Position numbers and translations under genes: made by a program. Under the pieces are notes generated by a model. The model was not told where the DNA came from. It worked only from the letters and a program-made list of their open reading frames with translations, and did not search any database. From assembly GCA_017514235.1 (NCBI GenBank), contig JAFWKK010000018.1, positions 62,001 through 126,000 on the forward strand: a stretch of DNA of 64,000 bases. Reading direction: 5' to 3'. The stretch is from Kiritimatiellia bacterium. GTDB lineage: Bacteria; Verrucomicrobiota; Kiritimatiellia; RFP12; UBA1067. This document shows positions 32,816-40,384 of this stretch, one piece after another; the stretch's first letter is position 1; each line of letters starts with the position of its first letter.

Positions 32816-34621
32816 TCAGAACCCGGGCAACGGCGGTATCAGCATGTTTTCCGCAAACTCGTCGCGAGGCAGGAACGGCGCCATGTCCTCAAGCGGCGCG
32901 GAGACCATCGCGCCGTCAGGCAGCTTCTTCGACGCCGCCTTGGGGCCCAGCGCCTCGAACGGGTCGAGCATCACCTCCGCCAGCACCGGGCCGCCCTCCG
33001 CGAACACCTCCGGCAGCTTCTCGTCCAGCTCCTGGTTGTTCGACAGCCTGAAGTACGGGAAGCCGTACGCCGCCGCCAACTTCTCGAAGCTCGGCAGCAC
33101 AACGCCAGAGCCGGGCTCCGACCCCATGAACCTGCCGCCGAAGAACGCCTTCTGCGTAGTCTTTATCGAAAGGTAGCCGTCGTTGTTGTAGACGAACAGC
33201 TTTATCGGCAGCCTGTAGTTCAGCACGGTCTGCAGCTCCTGCATGTTCATCTGGATCGATCCGTCGCCCTCGAAGCACACGACCGTCCGGCCGCCGCCGC
33301 CGGCGAATGCCGCGCCAATCGCCGCGGGAAGGCCGTAGCCCATGGAGGCGCACGCCTCGTTCGAGAACATGCGCATTCCCCTGCGCACTGGAATCGCCTG
33401 AAACGTGGAGGTGTATGCGACGCCGTTCGCCGTCACGACGGTGAGCGGGTCGGGCGCATGGCGCATCAGCGCCTCGGGCAGCACATAACTCGACACGTAG
33501 TCCGTGCGGCTGCGGTGTTCAGGCGTCGTCACCGGATACTTCGCCTTCACCCTGTGGCAGTACGAGAGCCATTCCTCGCGCGGCGGCAGCGACGGCAGCG
33601 CTGCGTGCAGCGCCCGCAGGAACTCGCCCGCATCGGCACGGACCTTCACGTCGGGACGGAAAGTCGGCTTCTCAAGCTCGTTCGGGTCGACGTCGATCAT
33701 CACCTTGGTCGCCGCCCGCGCAACCGTCTCGTAGGCGTACCCGCAGATGCGGATACCCATCCTCGTGCCCAGCACGATGAAGAGGTCGCTGTTCTGCATG
33801 ATGAAGTTCGCCGGCCTTTCCCCGAGTATCCCGGGACGACCGAAGAAAAGACGGTGGTCCGACGGTATGAGGTCGATGCCGGAAATCGAGGTCAGCACCG
33901 GAACGTTCAACGACTCCGCGACTTCGAGGAAAAGCGACTCGGCATGGGCGTTGCGCACGCCGGAACCGACGACAACCGCCGGTCTCTTCGCATTGCGCAA
34001 AAGCGCGGCCACTTCGTCCACCTGGCTATGCGAGGGAACGGCAACAGGCTCGGCATAGGACGGCTCGACCGCCTTCGCGGCCAGCGTCTCAGGCATCTCC
34101 GCCGCCTGAATGTCTAGCGGAACGTCTATCCATACCGGTCCGGGGCGTCCGCTCTGGCACAGCTCCCACGCCTCAGCCATTGCGGCAGGCACCTCCTCGA
34201 CGCTCATGACGGTCTTCGCCATCTTCGTCATCGGACGCGCCGCGTCCACGATGTTGTACTCCTGGTCACCGAGCTGGCGCAGCTTCAGCTGCGGGCACGC
34301 CGTGATCATCGTCGCGCGCTTGATCTGCCCTGACACGACGATCATCGGCACGGAATCGAGCCACGCTCCCATCACGCCGGTAAGCGCGTTGGTGCCGCCA
34401 GGGCCGGTCGTGACGCTGACCACGCCCGGCGTGCCGGACATCCTTGCGAACCCCTCGGCCGCCATCGCGCACGCCTGCTCGTGAAGGTTGCAGACGTACT
34501 TGATGCGCGTCTCGCGGCCAAGCGCGTCGTTGAGGTGCATCGCGCCGCCGCCAGTCACGAGGAAGACATGGCTCACGCCCCTGTCAGCAAGGAACTTCCA
34601 TATGTAATCGGCGACCCTCAT
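32816..34621 (-). CDS. TPP-dependent acetolactate-synthase-like enzyme, candidate YerE-type sugar acyltransferase
   Basis: A 601-aa enzyme of the thiamine-diphosphate superfamily (Pyr, central and PP domains). The start 34621 (MRVADYIWKFLADRG) follows a strong GGGAGGTGAG Shine-Dalgarno sequence. The catalytic Glu region NLHEQACAMAAEGFAR is in the N-terminal domain. The TPP/Mg motif GDGSIQMNMQELQTVLNYRL ends with the expected YNN. An ilvB role is possible, but no ilvN or other ilv gene is near, and it is the last gene of a sugar operon directly after ddhC/rfbH. That is the context of YerE, which adds a two-carbon unit from pyruvate to CDP-3,6-dideoxy-4-keto-glucose. The YerE assignment is inference. 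Confidence 0.75.
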   Translation of the reverse strand: MRVADYIWKFLADRGVSHVFLVTGGGAMHLNDALGRETRIKYVCNLHEQACAMAAEGFARMSGTPGVVSVTTGPGGTNALTGVMGAWLDSVPMIVVSGQIKRATMITACPQLKLRQLGDQEYNIVDAARPMTKMAKTVMSVEEVPAAMAEAWELCQSGRPGPVWIDVPLDIQAAEMPETLAAKAVEPSYAEPVAVPSHSQVDEVAALLRNAKRPAVVVGSGVRNAHAESLFLEVAESLNVPVLTSISGIDLIPSDHRLFFGRPGILGERPANFIMQNSDLFIVLGTRMGIRICGYAYETVARAATKVMIDVDPNELEKPTFRPDVKVRADAGEFLRALHAALPSLPPREEWLSYCHRVKAKYPVTTPEHRSRTDYVSSYVLPEALMRHAPDPLTVVTANGVAYTSTFQAIPVRRGMRMFSNEACASMGYGLPAAIGAAFAGGGGRTVVCFEGDGSIQMNMQELQTVLNYRLPIKLFVYNNDGYLSIKTTQKAFFGGRFMGSEPGSGVVLPSFEKLAAAYGFPYFRLSNNQELDEKLPEVFAEGGPVLAEVMLDPFEALGPKAASKKLPDGAMVSAPLEDMAPFLPRDEFAENMLIPPLPGF

Positions 34622-34625
34622 CCGC

Positions 34626-35951
34626 TCACCTCCCGCAGAAATTGCGAATCGTTGCAATCATATGATCCAGTTTCGCGTCGCCCATGCCCGGATACAGCCC
34701 GATCCAGAGCGACGAGTTCATTATCGTGTCGGTGTTGTCAAGCGTGCCGGCGACGCGGTAGTCCACGCCCTCAGCCAGATGCTCGAAGCACGGGTGCCGC
34801 AGTATGTTGCCTGCGAAAAGGTTGCGCGTCTGGATGTTCGCCCCCTCCAGTCGCTTCGCGAGGTCGTTGCGCGAGAATCCGGCGTCCGGCAGGACCGTCA
34901 TCAGGAACCCGAACCACGACGGATCCGCCTCGGGGAGCTTCGCGAAGAGCCGCAGCTGGGGCAGGTCGTGCAACCCTGCGTAAAGCCGGTCGAAGTTGGC
35001 CTTGCGCTTCTCGACGAACGAAGGGAACTTCTCGAGCTGGGCGCAGCCGACCGCCGCCTGCATGTCCGTCGCCTTGAGGTTGTAGCCGAAGTGGGAGTAG
35101 ACGTACTTGTGGTCGTAGCCGAGCGGAAGGCTGCCGAACTGCTTCGTGAAACGGCAGCCGCAGGTGTTGTCGACCCCCGACTCGCACCAGCAGTCGCGGC
35201 CCCAGTCACGCATCGAGAGCGCGATCTTCTTCAGAACCGGGTCGCTGGTGTAGACCGCGCCGCCCTCGCCCATCGTCATGTGATGGGGCGGATAGAAGCT
35301 GGAGGTGCCGAGATCGCCCCAGGTTCCGGTGAAGCGTCCGGCGAACTTGCTGCCAAGCGCGTCGCAGTTGTCCTCCACCAGCCACAGCCCGTGCCGGTCG
35401 CAAAACGCCTTCACGGCACGCGCGTCGAACGGGTTGCCGAGCGTATGCGCGAGCATCACCGCCTTCGTGCGCGGCGAAACAGCGGCCTCCAGCTTCGCGA
35501 CGTCGATGTTCGCGGTTCCGAGGTCGACGTCCACGAACACCGGCACCGCACCGTACTGGACGATCGGCGCGATCGTGGTGGGGAACCCGGCCGCTACGGT
35601 GATCACCTCGTCGCCGCGCCGCACCCGCCGTTCGCCTAAAAGAGGCGATGTCAGCGTCATGAACGCCAGCAGGTTCGCGGACGAGCCGGAGTTGACGAGC
35701 AGCGCGAAACGCACGCCGAGATAGTCGGCGAGCCCCTTCTCGAACTTCTTCGACCAGCGCCCGTAGGTGAGCCAGAACTCCAGCGACGAGTCGACGAGGT
35801 TCTGCATCTCCCGCTCGTCGAAGACGCGCCCGGCGTAGTTCACGCGCGACTTGCCGGGCTCGAACTCCGCGTCCTGCCTGGCCTTGTGCACGAGCCTGTA
35901 GTATTCGGCCGTCTTCTCAAGTATCTCCTGCCTCAGTTCCTCTGCAGTCAT
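34626..35951 (-). CDS. ddhC: CDP-4-keto-6-deoxyglucose-3-dehydrase (E1), RfbH/DdhC family
   Basis: PMP- and iron-sulfur-dependent enzyme removing the C3 hydroxyl of CDP-4-keto-6-deoxyglucose, the entry to 3,6-dideoxyhexoses (441 aa). It has the DegT/AHBA fold, but the PLP lysine is replaced by His in SSFYPPHHMTMGEGG, the hallmark of E1. The iron-sulfur cysteines follow in CWCESGVDNTCGCRF. VAAGFPTTIAPIVQYGAVPVFVDVD is conserved too. The start at 35951 is preferred because AAAGGAG is correctly spaced for it. The neighbours rfbF and the YerE-like gene fit; the E3 reductase (ddhD) and CDP-glucose 4,6-dehydratase (ddhB) are not in the window. Confidence 0.9.
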   Translation of the reverse strand: MTAEELRQEILEKTAEYYRLVHKARQDAEFEPGKSRVNYAGRVFDEREMQNLVDSSLEFWLTYGRWSKKFEKGLADYLGVRFALLVNSGSSANLLAFMTLTSPLLGERRVRRGDEVITVAAGFPTTIAPIVQYGAVPVFVDVDLGTANIDVAKLEAAVSPRTKAVMLAHTLGNPFDARAVKAFCDRHGLWLVEDNCDALGSKFAGRFTGTWGDLGTSSFYPPHHMTMGEGGAVYTSDPVLKKIALSMRDWGRDCWCESGVDNTCGCRFTKQFGSLPLGYDHKYVYSHFGYNLKATDMQAAVGCAQLEKFPSFVEKRKANFDRLYAGLHDLPQLRLFAKLPEADPSWFGFLMTVLPDAGFSRNDLAKRLEGANIQTRNLFAGNILRHPCFEHLAEGVDYRVAGTLDNTDTIMNSSLWIGLYPGMGDAKLDHMIATIRNFCGR

Positions 35952-35966
35952 TTCCATTCTCCTTTG

Positions 35967-36788
35967 TCACGTGAATTTCGCCTTGCGCTTGCTCTGGCGG
36001 TATGCGCGCCGCTTGTCGTGGTCGAAGATGAAAAGCGCCTTTGCCTTTACCGCCGTGCGCTGAAGCCACTCCCGAAACAGCGCGCGCCGCTTGCCGCGCA
36101 GGCGGATCGCGCCGAACAGCCTGCAGTTGAACGGTATGTCGCCAAACGCAGGGTTCAAGCCCGCAGGGTGGATCGGTGCGTCCATGAGCACCACCCCGTC
36201 GGAGAGTTCGCGGACATCCATGCCAGCCCCGTCCCGGTGGCGCATCACCAGCAGGTCCACCCGGCTTTCCGGGAATTTGGCGCGGAAGATCCCGGCGGCC
36301 GCGAGTATGTCGTCCGGCGTCGGGTGGGTGCGCCATGTCCAGTACACCATGAGGACACGCTTCGACGAGCGAATGGTGCGGTAGAACCGCGCGATGCGCC
36401 GGTCGTATTTGCGCCTGACCTCCGGATACGCCTCCGCTATCGGACGGTCGATCGGGAAGTCGTGCGGAATCACGATGTGCAGTGCGTCGTCGCCGCACCA
36501 GGCGTGGCGTGTGTCGTCAAGGACCCCGTCCGGCGTCTGCACAGGCTTCGGCGGCGGGATGGAGCGGATGTTCTCCAGCTTCAGGAAGCCGGCGAACTCG
36601 TCCCGCACGATCTCCGCGACCCTCGTCAAGCTCAGCGGCCACGTTCCCAGCCAGTCGAGCGGATACGACGCCCGGCGCAACCGACTCTTGATGAGATGCC
36701 CGGCGCATCCGCAGTCGGGCCCGATGCTGCACACGAAGTCGTACTTCGTGCGAAGAAGCCTCTTCAACTCGCCAATGCCGCAGGTCAT
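35967..36788 (-). CDS. DUF1796 putative papain-like cysteine peptidase (copy 1)
   Basis: A 273-aa protein with no signal peptide. The DUF1796 N-terminus is YDFVCSIGPDCGCAGHLIKSRLRRASYPLDW, where the Cys is the predicted nucleophile. A His-containing motif (IVIPHDFPID) follows near residue 120, then an alpha/beta core. Function is unproven; in other genomes the family clusters with polysaccharide and glycosyltransferase genes. The start at 36788 overlaps the rfbF stop (ATGA). It is more divergent than the copies at 39485 and 42842. Confidence 0.7.
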   Translation of the reverse strand: MTCGIGELKRLLRTKYDFVCSIGPDCGCAGHLIKSRLRRASYPLDWLGTWPLSLTRVAEIVRDEFAGFLKLENIRSIPPPKPVQTPDGVLDDTRHAWCGDDALHIVIPHDFPIDRPIAEAYPEVRRKYDRRIARFYRTIRSSKRVLMVYWTWRTHPTPDDILAAAGIFRAKFPESRVDLLVMRHRDGAGMDVRELSDGVVLMDAPIHPAGLNPAFGDIPFNCRLFGAIRLRGKRRALFREWLQRTAVKAKALFIFDHDKRRAYRQSKRKAKFT

Positions 36789-37585
36789 TTCCAGTCTTTG
36801 GTCCATGGCGCGCTGCCCTCGCTCCACAGGCGGTTCAGGAGTTCGTACTCGCGGGCGGTGTCCATGCACTGCCAGAAGCCCTCGTGCCGGTAGACCGTCA
36901 TGTCGCCGTTCAGCGCACTCTGCTGCATCGGGGCCTGCTCGAAGAAGAGATCCTTGTCGGCGGTGAGATACTTCGAGACGAACCGGCGGTCGATGACCAT
37001 GTAGCCGCCGTTTATGTACTTGACCGACTTGACCGGCTTCTCGTCGAACCTGACGATCCGGTCGCCTTCCATCACCATCTCGCCGAAGCGGGCGGACGGG
37101 TGCACGGCCGAGACGGTTATGAGCCGCTTCGCCTTCCGGTGGAGGCGCAGCGTCGCCGCGATGTCGACGTCAGCCACGCCGTCACCATAGGTGAGGAAGA
37201 ACTCGCGGTCGCCCGGCTTCAGGTACCTGGCGGCCCGCGCGACGCGTCCGCCGGTCATCGTCTCCAGGCCCGTGCCGACGAGCGTAACCTCCCAGTCTGA
37301 CTCCGGCACGTCCTCGTGGAAACGCACCTTCGGGTTGTGGCCGAGCGTAATCGTAGCGTCGCTCGTGCGGAAGTGATAGTTCATGAAGTAGTCAACGAAC
37401 GCCTCGCGCTTGTAGCCGAGGCAAAGTATGAAGCGGCGGCAGCCGAACGCCGCGTACGTCTTCATTATGTGCCATACGATCGGTTGCTCCCCTATCGGCA
37501 CCATTGGCTTCGGCAGAAGCTCGGTCACCTCCCTTAGCCGCGTCCCCTTGCCCCCGCAGAGTATCATCACAGGCGGCATCTTCAT
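36785..37585 (-). CDS. rfbF: Glucose-1-phosphate cytidylyltransferase
   Basis: Makes CDP-glucose from glucose-1-phosphate and CTP (266 aa). MILCGGKGTRLREVTELLPKP is the nucleotidyltransferase signature, with the RfbF-type continuation MVPIGEQPIVWHIMKTYAAFG. Typical RfbF features are YFMNYHFRTSDATI, FFLTYGDGVADVDI, FDEKPVKSVKYINGGYMV and HEGFWQCMDTAREYELLN. It is the first committed enzyme for CDP-dideoxy sugars, in one operon with ddhC. The ATG overlaps the upstream GT2 stop. Confidence 0.95.
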   Translation of the reverse strand: MKMPPVMILCGGKGTRLREVTELLPKPMVPIGEQPIVWHIMKTYAAFGCRRFILCLGYKREAFVDYFMNYHFRTSDATITLGHNPKVRFHEDVPESDWEVTLVGTGLETMTGGRVARAARYLKPGDREFFLTYGDGVADVDIAATLRLHRKAKRLITVSAVHPSARFGEMVMEGDRIVRFDEKPVKSVKYINGGYMVIDRRFVSKYLTADKDLFFEQAPMQQSALNGDMTVYRHEGFWQCMDTAREYELLNRLWSEGSAPWTKDWK

Positions 37586-38634
37586 CTTGCACCTCCCCTT
37601 ATGTTGTCTGGTATCTCATATGCGTCCTTGCGCCGCAGGCGCCTGGCAACGCCCAGCCTCACGGCGAGACGCGTGAGCCGCCCGACACCGGCCATGCCGC
37701 GCAGGGCGTCCGCACCGTCCCTCACGAGATCGCGCCGAAGCTCGCTCTCGCGGAACTCCGGCCGCACGCCGTACCACGCGCACATCGCGTCGCTCTCCAG
37801 GCGCCACCTGTACCAGACGGTCATCTGGTTGAACAGCGGACCGCCCGCGAGCCTTGCGGCGAGCCGCAGGCGGACTGGCGCCGCAAGCCGCGTCTCGCGC
37901 TCCAGGAACTTCGCGTATGCGGCGAACTCGCTCACGAGAAACGACGGCGTGAAGTAGTATTTCTCCGGATCACGGTACGAGACAGATGCCGCCACTCCGT
38001 CGTATGGCGGCAGGTTCATGCGCACGAACGGCAAGTCAATCGCGGCGTAGCCGCCGTACCCGAGGGACAGGCTGACCAGGTAGTCGGTCGAGTACGGACG
38101 TATCACCGGGTCCAGCGCACGCAAACGGGCCAGGAGTCCGAAGTCGCGCAGCATCGCCGCCGAGAAGAAATGTCCGCTCGGGTGCGTGAAGGCCAGGCCG
38201 TGGCGCCGGAAGGCGTCGAACCCGCGACTGACGCGTACAGGCTTCGCCGACGCGCCTGTGCTGTTTATTACGAACTCGCCGCAAACAGCGTCAGTCCGCG
38301 CAAGGGCCGCCAGCGCCGCCGCGATTCCGCCGGGAACGAGCTCGTCCTTGTCCGTCTGCTGCATCACGTAGCGTCCGTGCGCGGCCTCGAAGGCCCGCAG
38401 CTGGTTCTCGAACGCGCCGACGTTGATATCGTTGCGAACAAGCACTAAACGGGGGTCGCCGATGGCGGCGACTGCGTCTGCGGTATCGTCCGACGACGCA
38501 TTGTCGGACACTACCACCTCAATGTTACCGGGAGCCTCCGCCAGCCATTCCCGGATGCGGTCAGCAAGCCACCTGCCCCGGTTGTACGCCGGTATGCATA
38601 CGGAAAGAAGCGGAGCCTGCGCCGGTTCGCTCAC
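37582..38634 (-). CDS. Glycosyltransferase family 2
   Basis: A 350-aa GT-A glycosyltransferase. The N-terminus is LLSVCIPAYNRGRWLADRIREWL, followed by EVVVSDNASSDDTADAV; the DxD-like site is in QQTDKDEL. The C-terminal 120 residues are Arg-rich and amphipathic. It lies between another GT2 gene and rfbF with four-base overlaps on both sides, so it probably transfers a sugar of the CDP-dideoxy pathway or an adjacent residue in the same polysaccharide. The acceptor and donor cannot be read from sequence. Confidence 0.85.
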   Translation of the reverse strand: MSEPAQAPLLSVCIPAYNRGRWLADRIREWLAEAPGNIEVVVSDNASSDDTADAVAAIGDPRLVLVRNDINVGAFENQLRAFEAAHGRYVMQQTDKDELVPGGIAAALAALARTDAVCGEFVINSTGASAKPVRVSRGFDAFRRHGLAFTHPSGHFFSAAMLRDFGLLARLRALDPVIRPYSTDYLVSLSLGYGGYAAIDLPFVRMNLPPYDGVAASVSYRDPEKYYFTPSFLVSEFAAYAKFLERETRLAAPVRLRLAARLAGGPLFNQMTVWYRWRLESDAMCAWYGVRPEFRESELRRDLVRDGADALRGMAGVGRLTRLAVRLGVARRLRRKDAYEIPDNIRGGAR

Positions 38635-39470
38635 CGAAACCTCCGCTGGACGTTGATGAAGGGAATCGCGCCGAACAAGCGAATGTCAGTCTCGCGTTCC
38701 ACAGACGTGATCTTCAGTATCGTCACCCCGAAAAGCCGGACACGCCGAACGACCCTGCGCCGGAACTCGTATTCCGTGTAAAGTTCGGGGTAGTGGACCT
38801 TCGCCCATGCGCGCACCCGCAAATCTGAGGCGACCAGCTGACGCTTGCGCACGACAGATGTGTTGCCGTCGTGCCAGCGGTAGTCTATCATTACCTCCTG
38901 GAGGTTGTGGAATGCCGTGTGCGGAAGGAGCCGCATCCACAGCATATAGTCCTCGACAGGCGAATACTCCGCCTCATAGCGTATGCCGTGCTCCGCCAGC
39001 ACCGACGCACGGATCATCGATGCCGGGTGCCACAAGGTCGGGGACGACATGAGGCCGTATTTGATGTCGCGGTCTTCCTCAGGATAAGTGTTCGTCGAGC
39101 CGTTCGCCGTCAAGCGCGTCCACCCTCCCACCACGCCGCACTCCGGGTGCGCATCAAGGTAGGCGACCTGCTTCGCAAGCCTGTCGGGACGGCAGATGTC
39201 GTCGTGGTCGAAGATGGCAAGGTACTCGCCCTTCGCAAGGTCAAGGAGCTTGTTGCGAGACGCGGCGATGCCGAGGTTGCGGTCGTTGCGCAGGTAGGTG
39301 ACGCGCGGATCGTCGTATCTGCGCACGACCTTCTCGCGGTCATCGTCGGGACAATCGTCCAGAAGCAGAAGCTCGAAGTCGCCGAAGGTCTGCGCAAGGA
39401 CGCTCTCGATCGCCTCCCTGAGAAAGCGTTCGTCAGTCCGGTAGATCGGCGTCAGCACGGATACCTTCAT
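38631..39470 (-). CDS. Glycosyltransferase family 2
   Basis: A 279-aa GT2 enzyme. The start at 39470 (MKVSVLTPIYRTDERFLREAI) is set by an AAAGGG Shine-Dalgarno sequence and the classical GT2 N-terminus; the longer open frame upstream lies inside the next gene. Motifs are FELLLLDDCPDDD, FDHDDICRP (metal DxD) and SPVEDYMLWMRL (the ED motif of the GT2 acceptor side). It overlaps the following GT2 gene by four bases and lies 14 bp after a DUF1796 gene. Confidence 0.88.
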   Translation of the reverse strand: MKVSVLTPIYRTDERFLREAIESVLAQTFGDFELLLLDDCPDDDREKVVRRYDDPRVTYLRNDRNLGIAASRNKLLDLAKGEYLAIFDHDDICRPDRLAKQVAYLDAHPECGVVGGWTRLTANGSTNTYPEEDRDIKYGLMSSPTLWHPASMIRASVLAEHGIRYEAEYSPVEDYMLWMRLLPHTAFHNLQEVMIDYRWHDGNTSVVRKRQLVASDLRVRAWAKVHYPELYTEYEFRRRVVRRVRLFGVTILKITSVERETDIRLFGAIPFINVQRRFR

Positions 39471-39484
39471 GCGGTCATTCCCTT

Positions 39485-40318
39485 TCAGAACCAGAACGGC
39501 CGGTCCGGCGGCAGCAGGCCCTTGGCGCGGAGGTTGTGCTCGAGCCGGCGGTGCAGCCTGCTCTGCAGGCGCGTCCACCAGCGGCTCAGCGCTCCGCCCC
39601 TGCCGTAGCGTTCCGCAGCCTTCGCCTCCACAACTTCGCGGAAGCGGCGGCGTTCCTCTTCCGTGCGCCTGTCGGGCACGGCGGCGTGCGTAACGAGGTA
39701 GCGCACTATCGGCTCGCGGTCGAACGTGTGCGACACGAGGCCGAACTCGAGGCGGCGTATGCGCGCCCCGAGCGTAACTACGCCCGGCTCGACGACCTTC
39801 TCCGCCGGTTCGGCGCAACCGTCGTCGTGGAAGACGTAGAGGAGCGTAAAATCGACGCCTGGGAAAGCGCCCGCCATAATGCGGCGGGCGCGAACAACCT
39901 CTCCGTCGGGAACGCGCTGGCGAACCGGGTGCTCCACATATGCCGCCAGAACGCGGCGCGAAGCCTTGACCGACGCTGTCAGCCGCTCTATCCGGCGCGC
40001 GTACTTCTCTGCCACCTCATCGAACGCCACGTCCACGTCGGCGTCATGATGGAAGTCATGCCCGAAGATGAAACCCGTCCGCCGGTTGACATAAGCCCGG
40101 TTTATGGTGCCGTTGCCGCGTCTCACGTCTATGAGCTCCAGCGACTCGCGGTCCAGCCAGCCGGCGAAGCCTGAAGCGACCATCTCGGCGCTCGCCACTA
40201 CGCCCGGCGAACCGATCCAGTCCATCGGAAACGAGGTGCGCTGCAGACCGGCCGCGCGCAATGCGCGCGAACACCCGCATCCGAATCCCATGCTGAAGGC
40301 CAGGTCGTAGTTCTCCAT
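39485..40318 (-). CDS. DUF1796 putative papain-like cysteine peptidase (copy 2)
   Basis: A 277-aa cytoplasmic protein and first gene of the seven-gene CDP-sugar operon. It begins MENYDLAFSMGFGCGCSRALRAAGLQRTSFPMDW. The paralogue at 42842 starts MKKFDLAFSLGFSCGCSRALRS, so the start at 40318 is supported by alignment and a further-upstream ATG can be discarded. The conserved Cys (GCGCSRAL), FGHDFHHD and the C-terminal LPPDRPFWF are shared with the third copy. Function is unknown; a peptidase, transferase or scaffold role in glycan assembly is possible. Confidence 0.72.
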   Translation of the reverse strand: MENYDLAFSMGFGCGCSRALRAAGLQRTSFPMDWIGSPGVVASAEMVASGFAGWLDRESLELIDVRRGNGTINRAYVNRRTGFIFGHDFHHDADVDVAFDEVAEKYARRIERLTASVKASRRVLAAYVEHPVRQRVPDGEVVRARRIMAGAFPGVDFTLLYVFHDDGCAEPAEKVVEPGVVTLGARIRRLEFGLVSHTFDREPIVRYLVTHAAVPDRRTEEERRRFREVVEAKAAERYGRGGALSRWWTRLQSRLHRRLEHNLRAKGLLPPDRPFWF

Positions 40319-40324
40319 GCCGTA

Positions 40325-40354
40325 ATTATACCTAAAATCCGCCTTTGAAATCAA
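40325..40354 (-). promoter_or_regulatory. Promoter of the CDP-sugar operon
   Basis: Minus strand: -35 TTGATT (40349-40354), 18-bp spacer, -10 TATAAT (40325-40330), then six bases and the ATG of the DUF1796 gene. Predicted leaderless transcript. Confidence 0.6.
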
Positions 40355-40384
40355 CTATGCGCCTTGCGCTACGGGCGGGATGGG

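Noticed and set aside
32816-34621. Straight ilvB (acetolactate synthase) assignment
   Set aside because: Possible by fold, but no small subunit or other branched-chain amino acid gene is near, and the gene is embedded after ddhC in a sugar operon.
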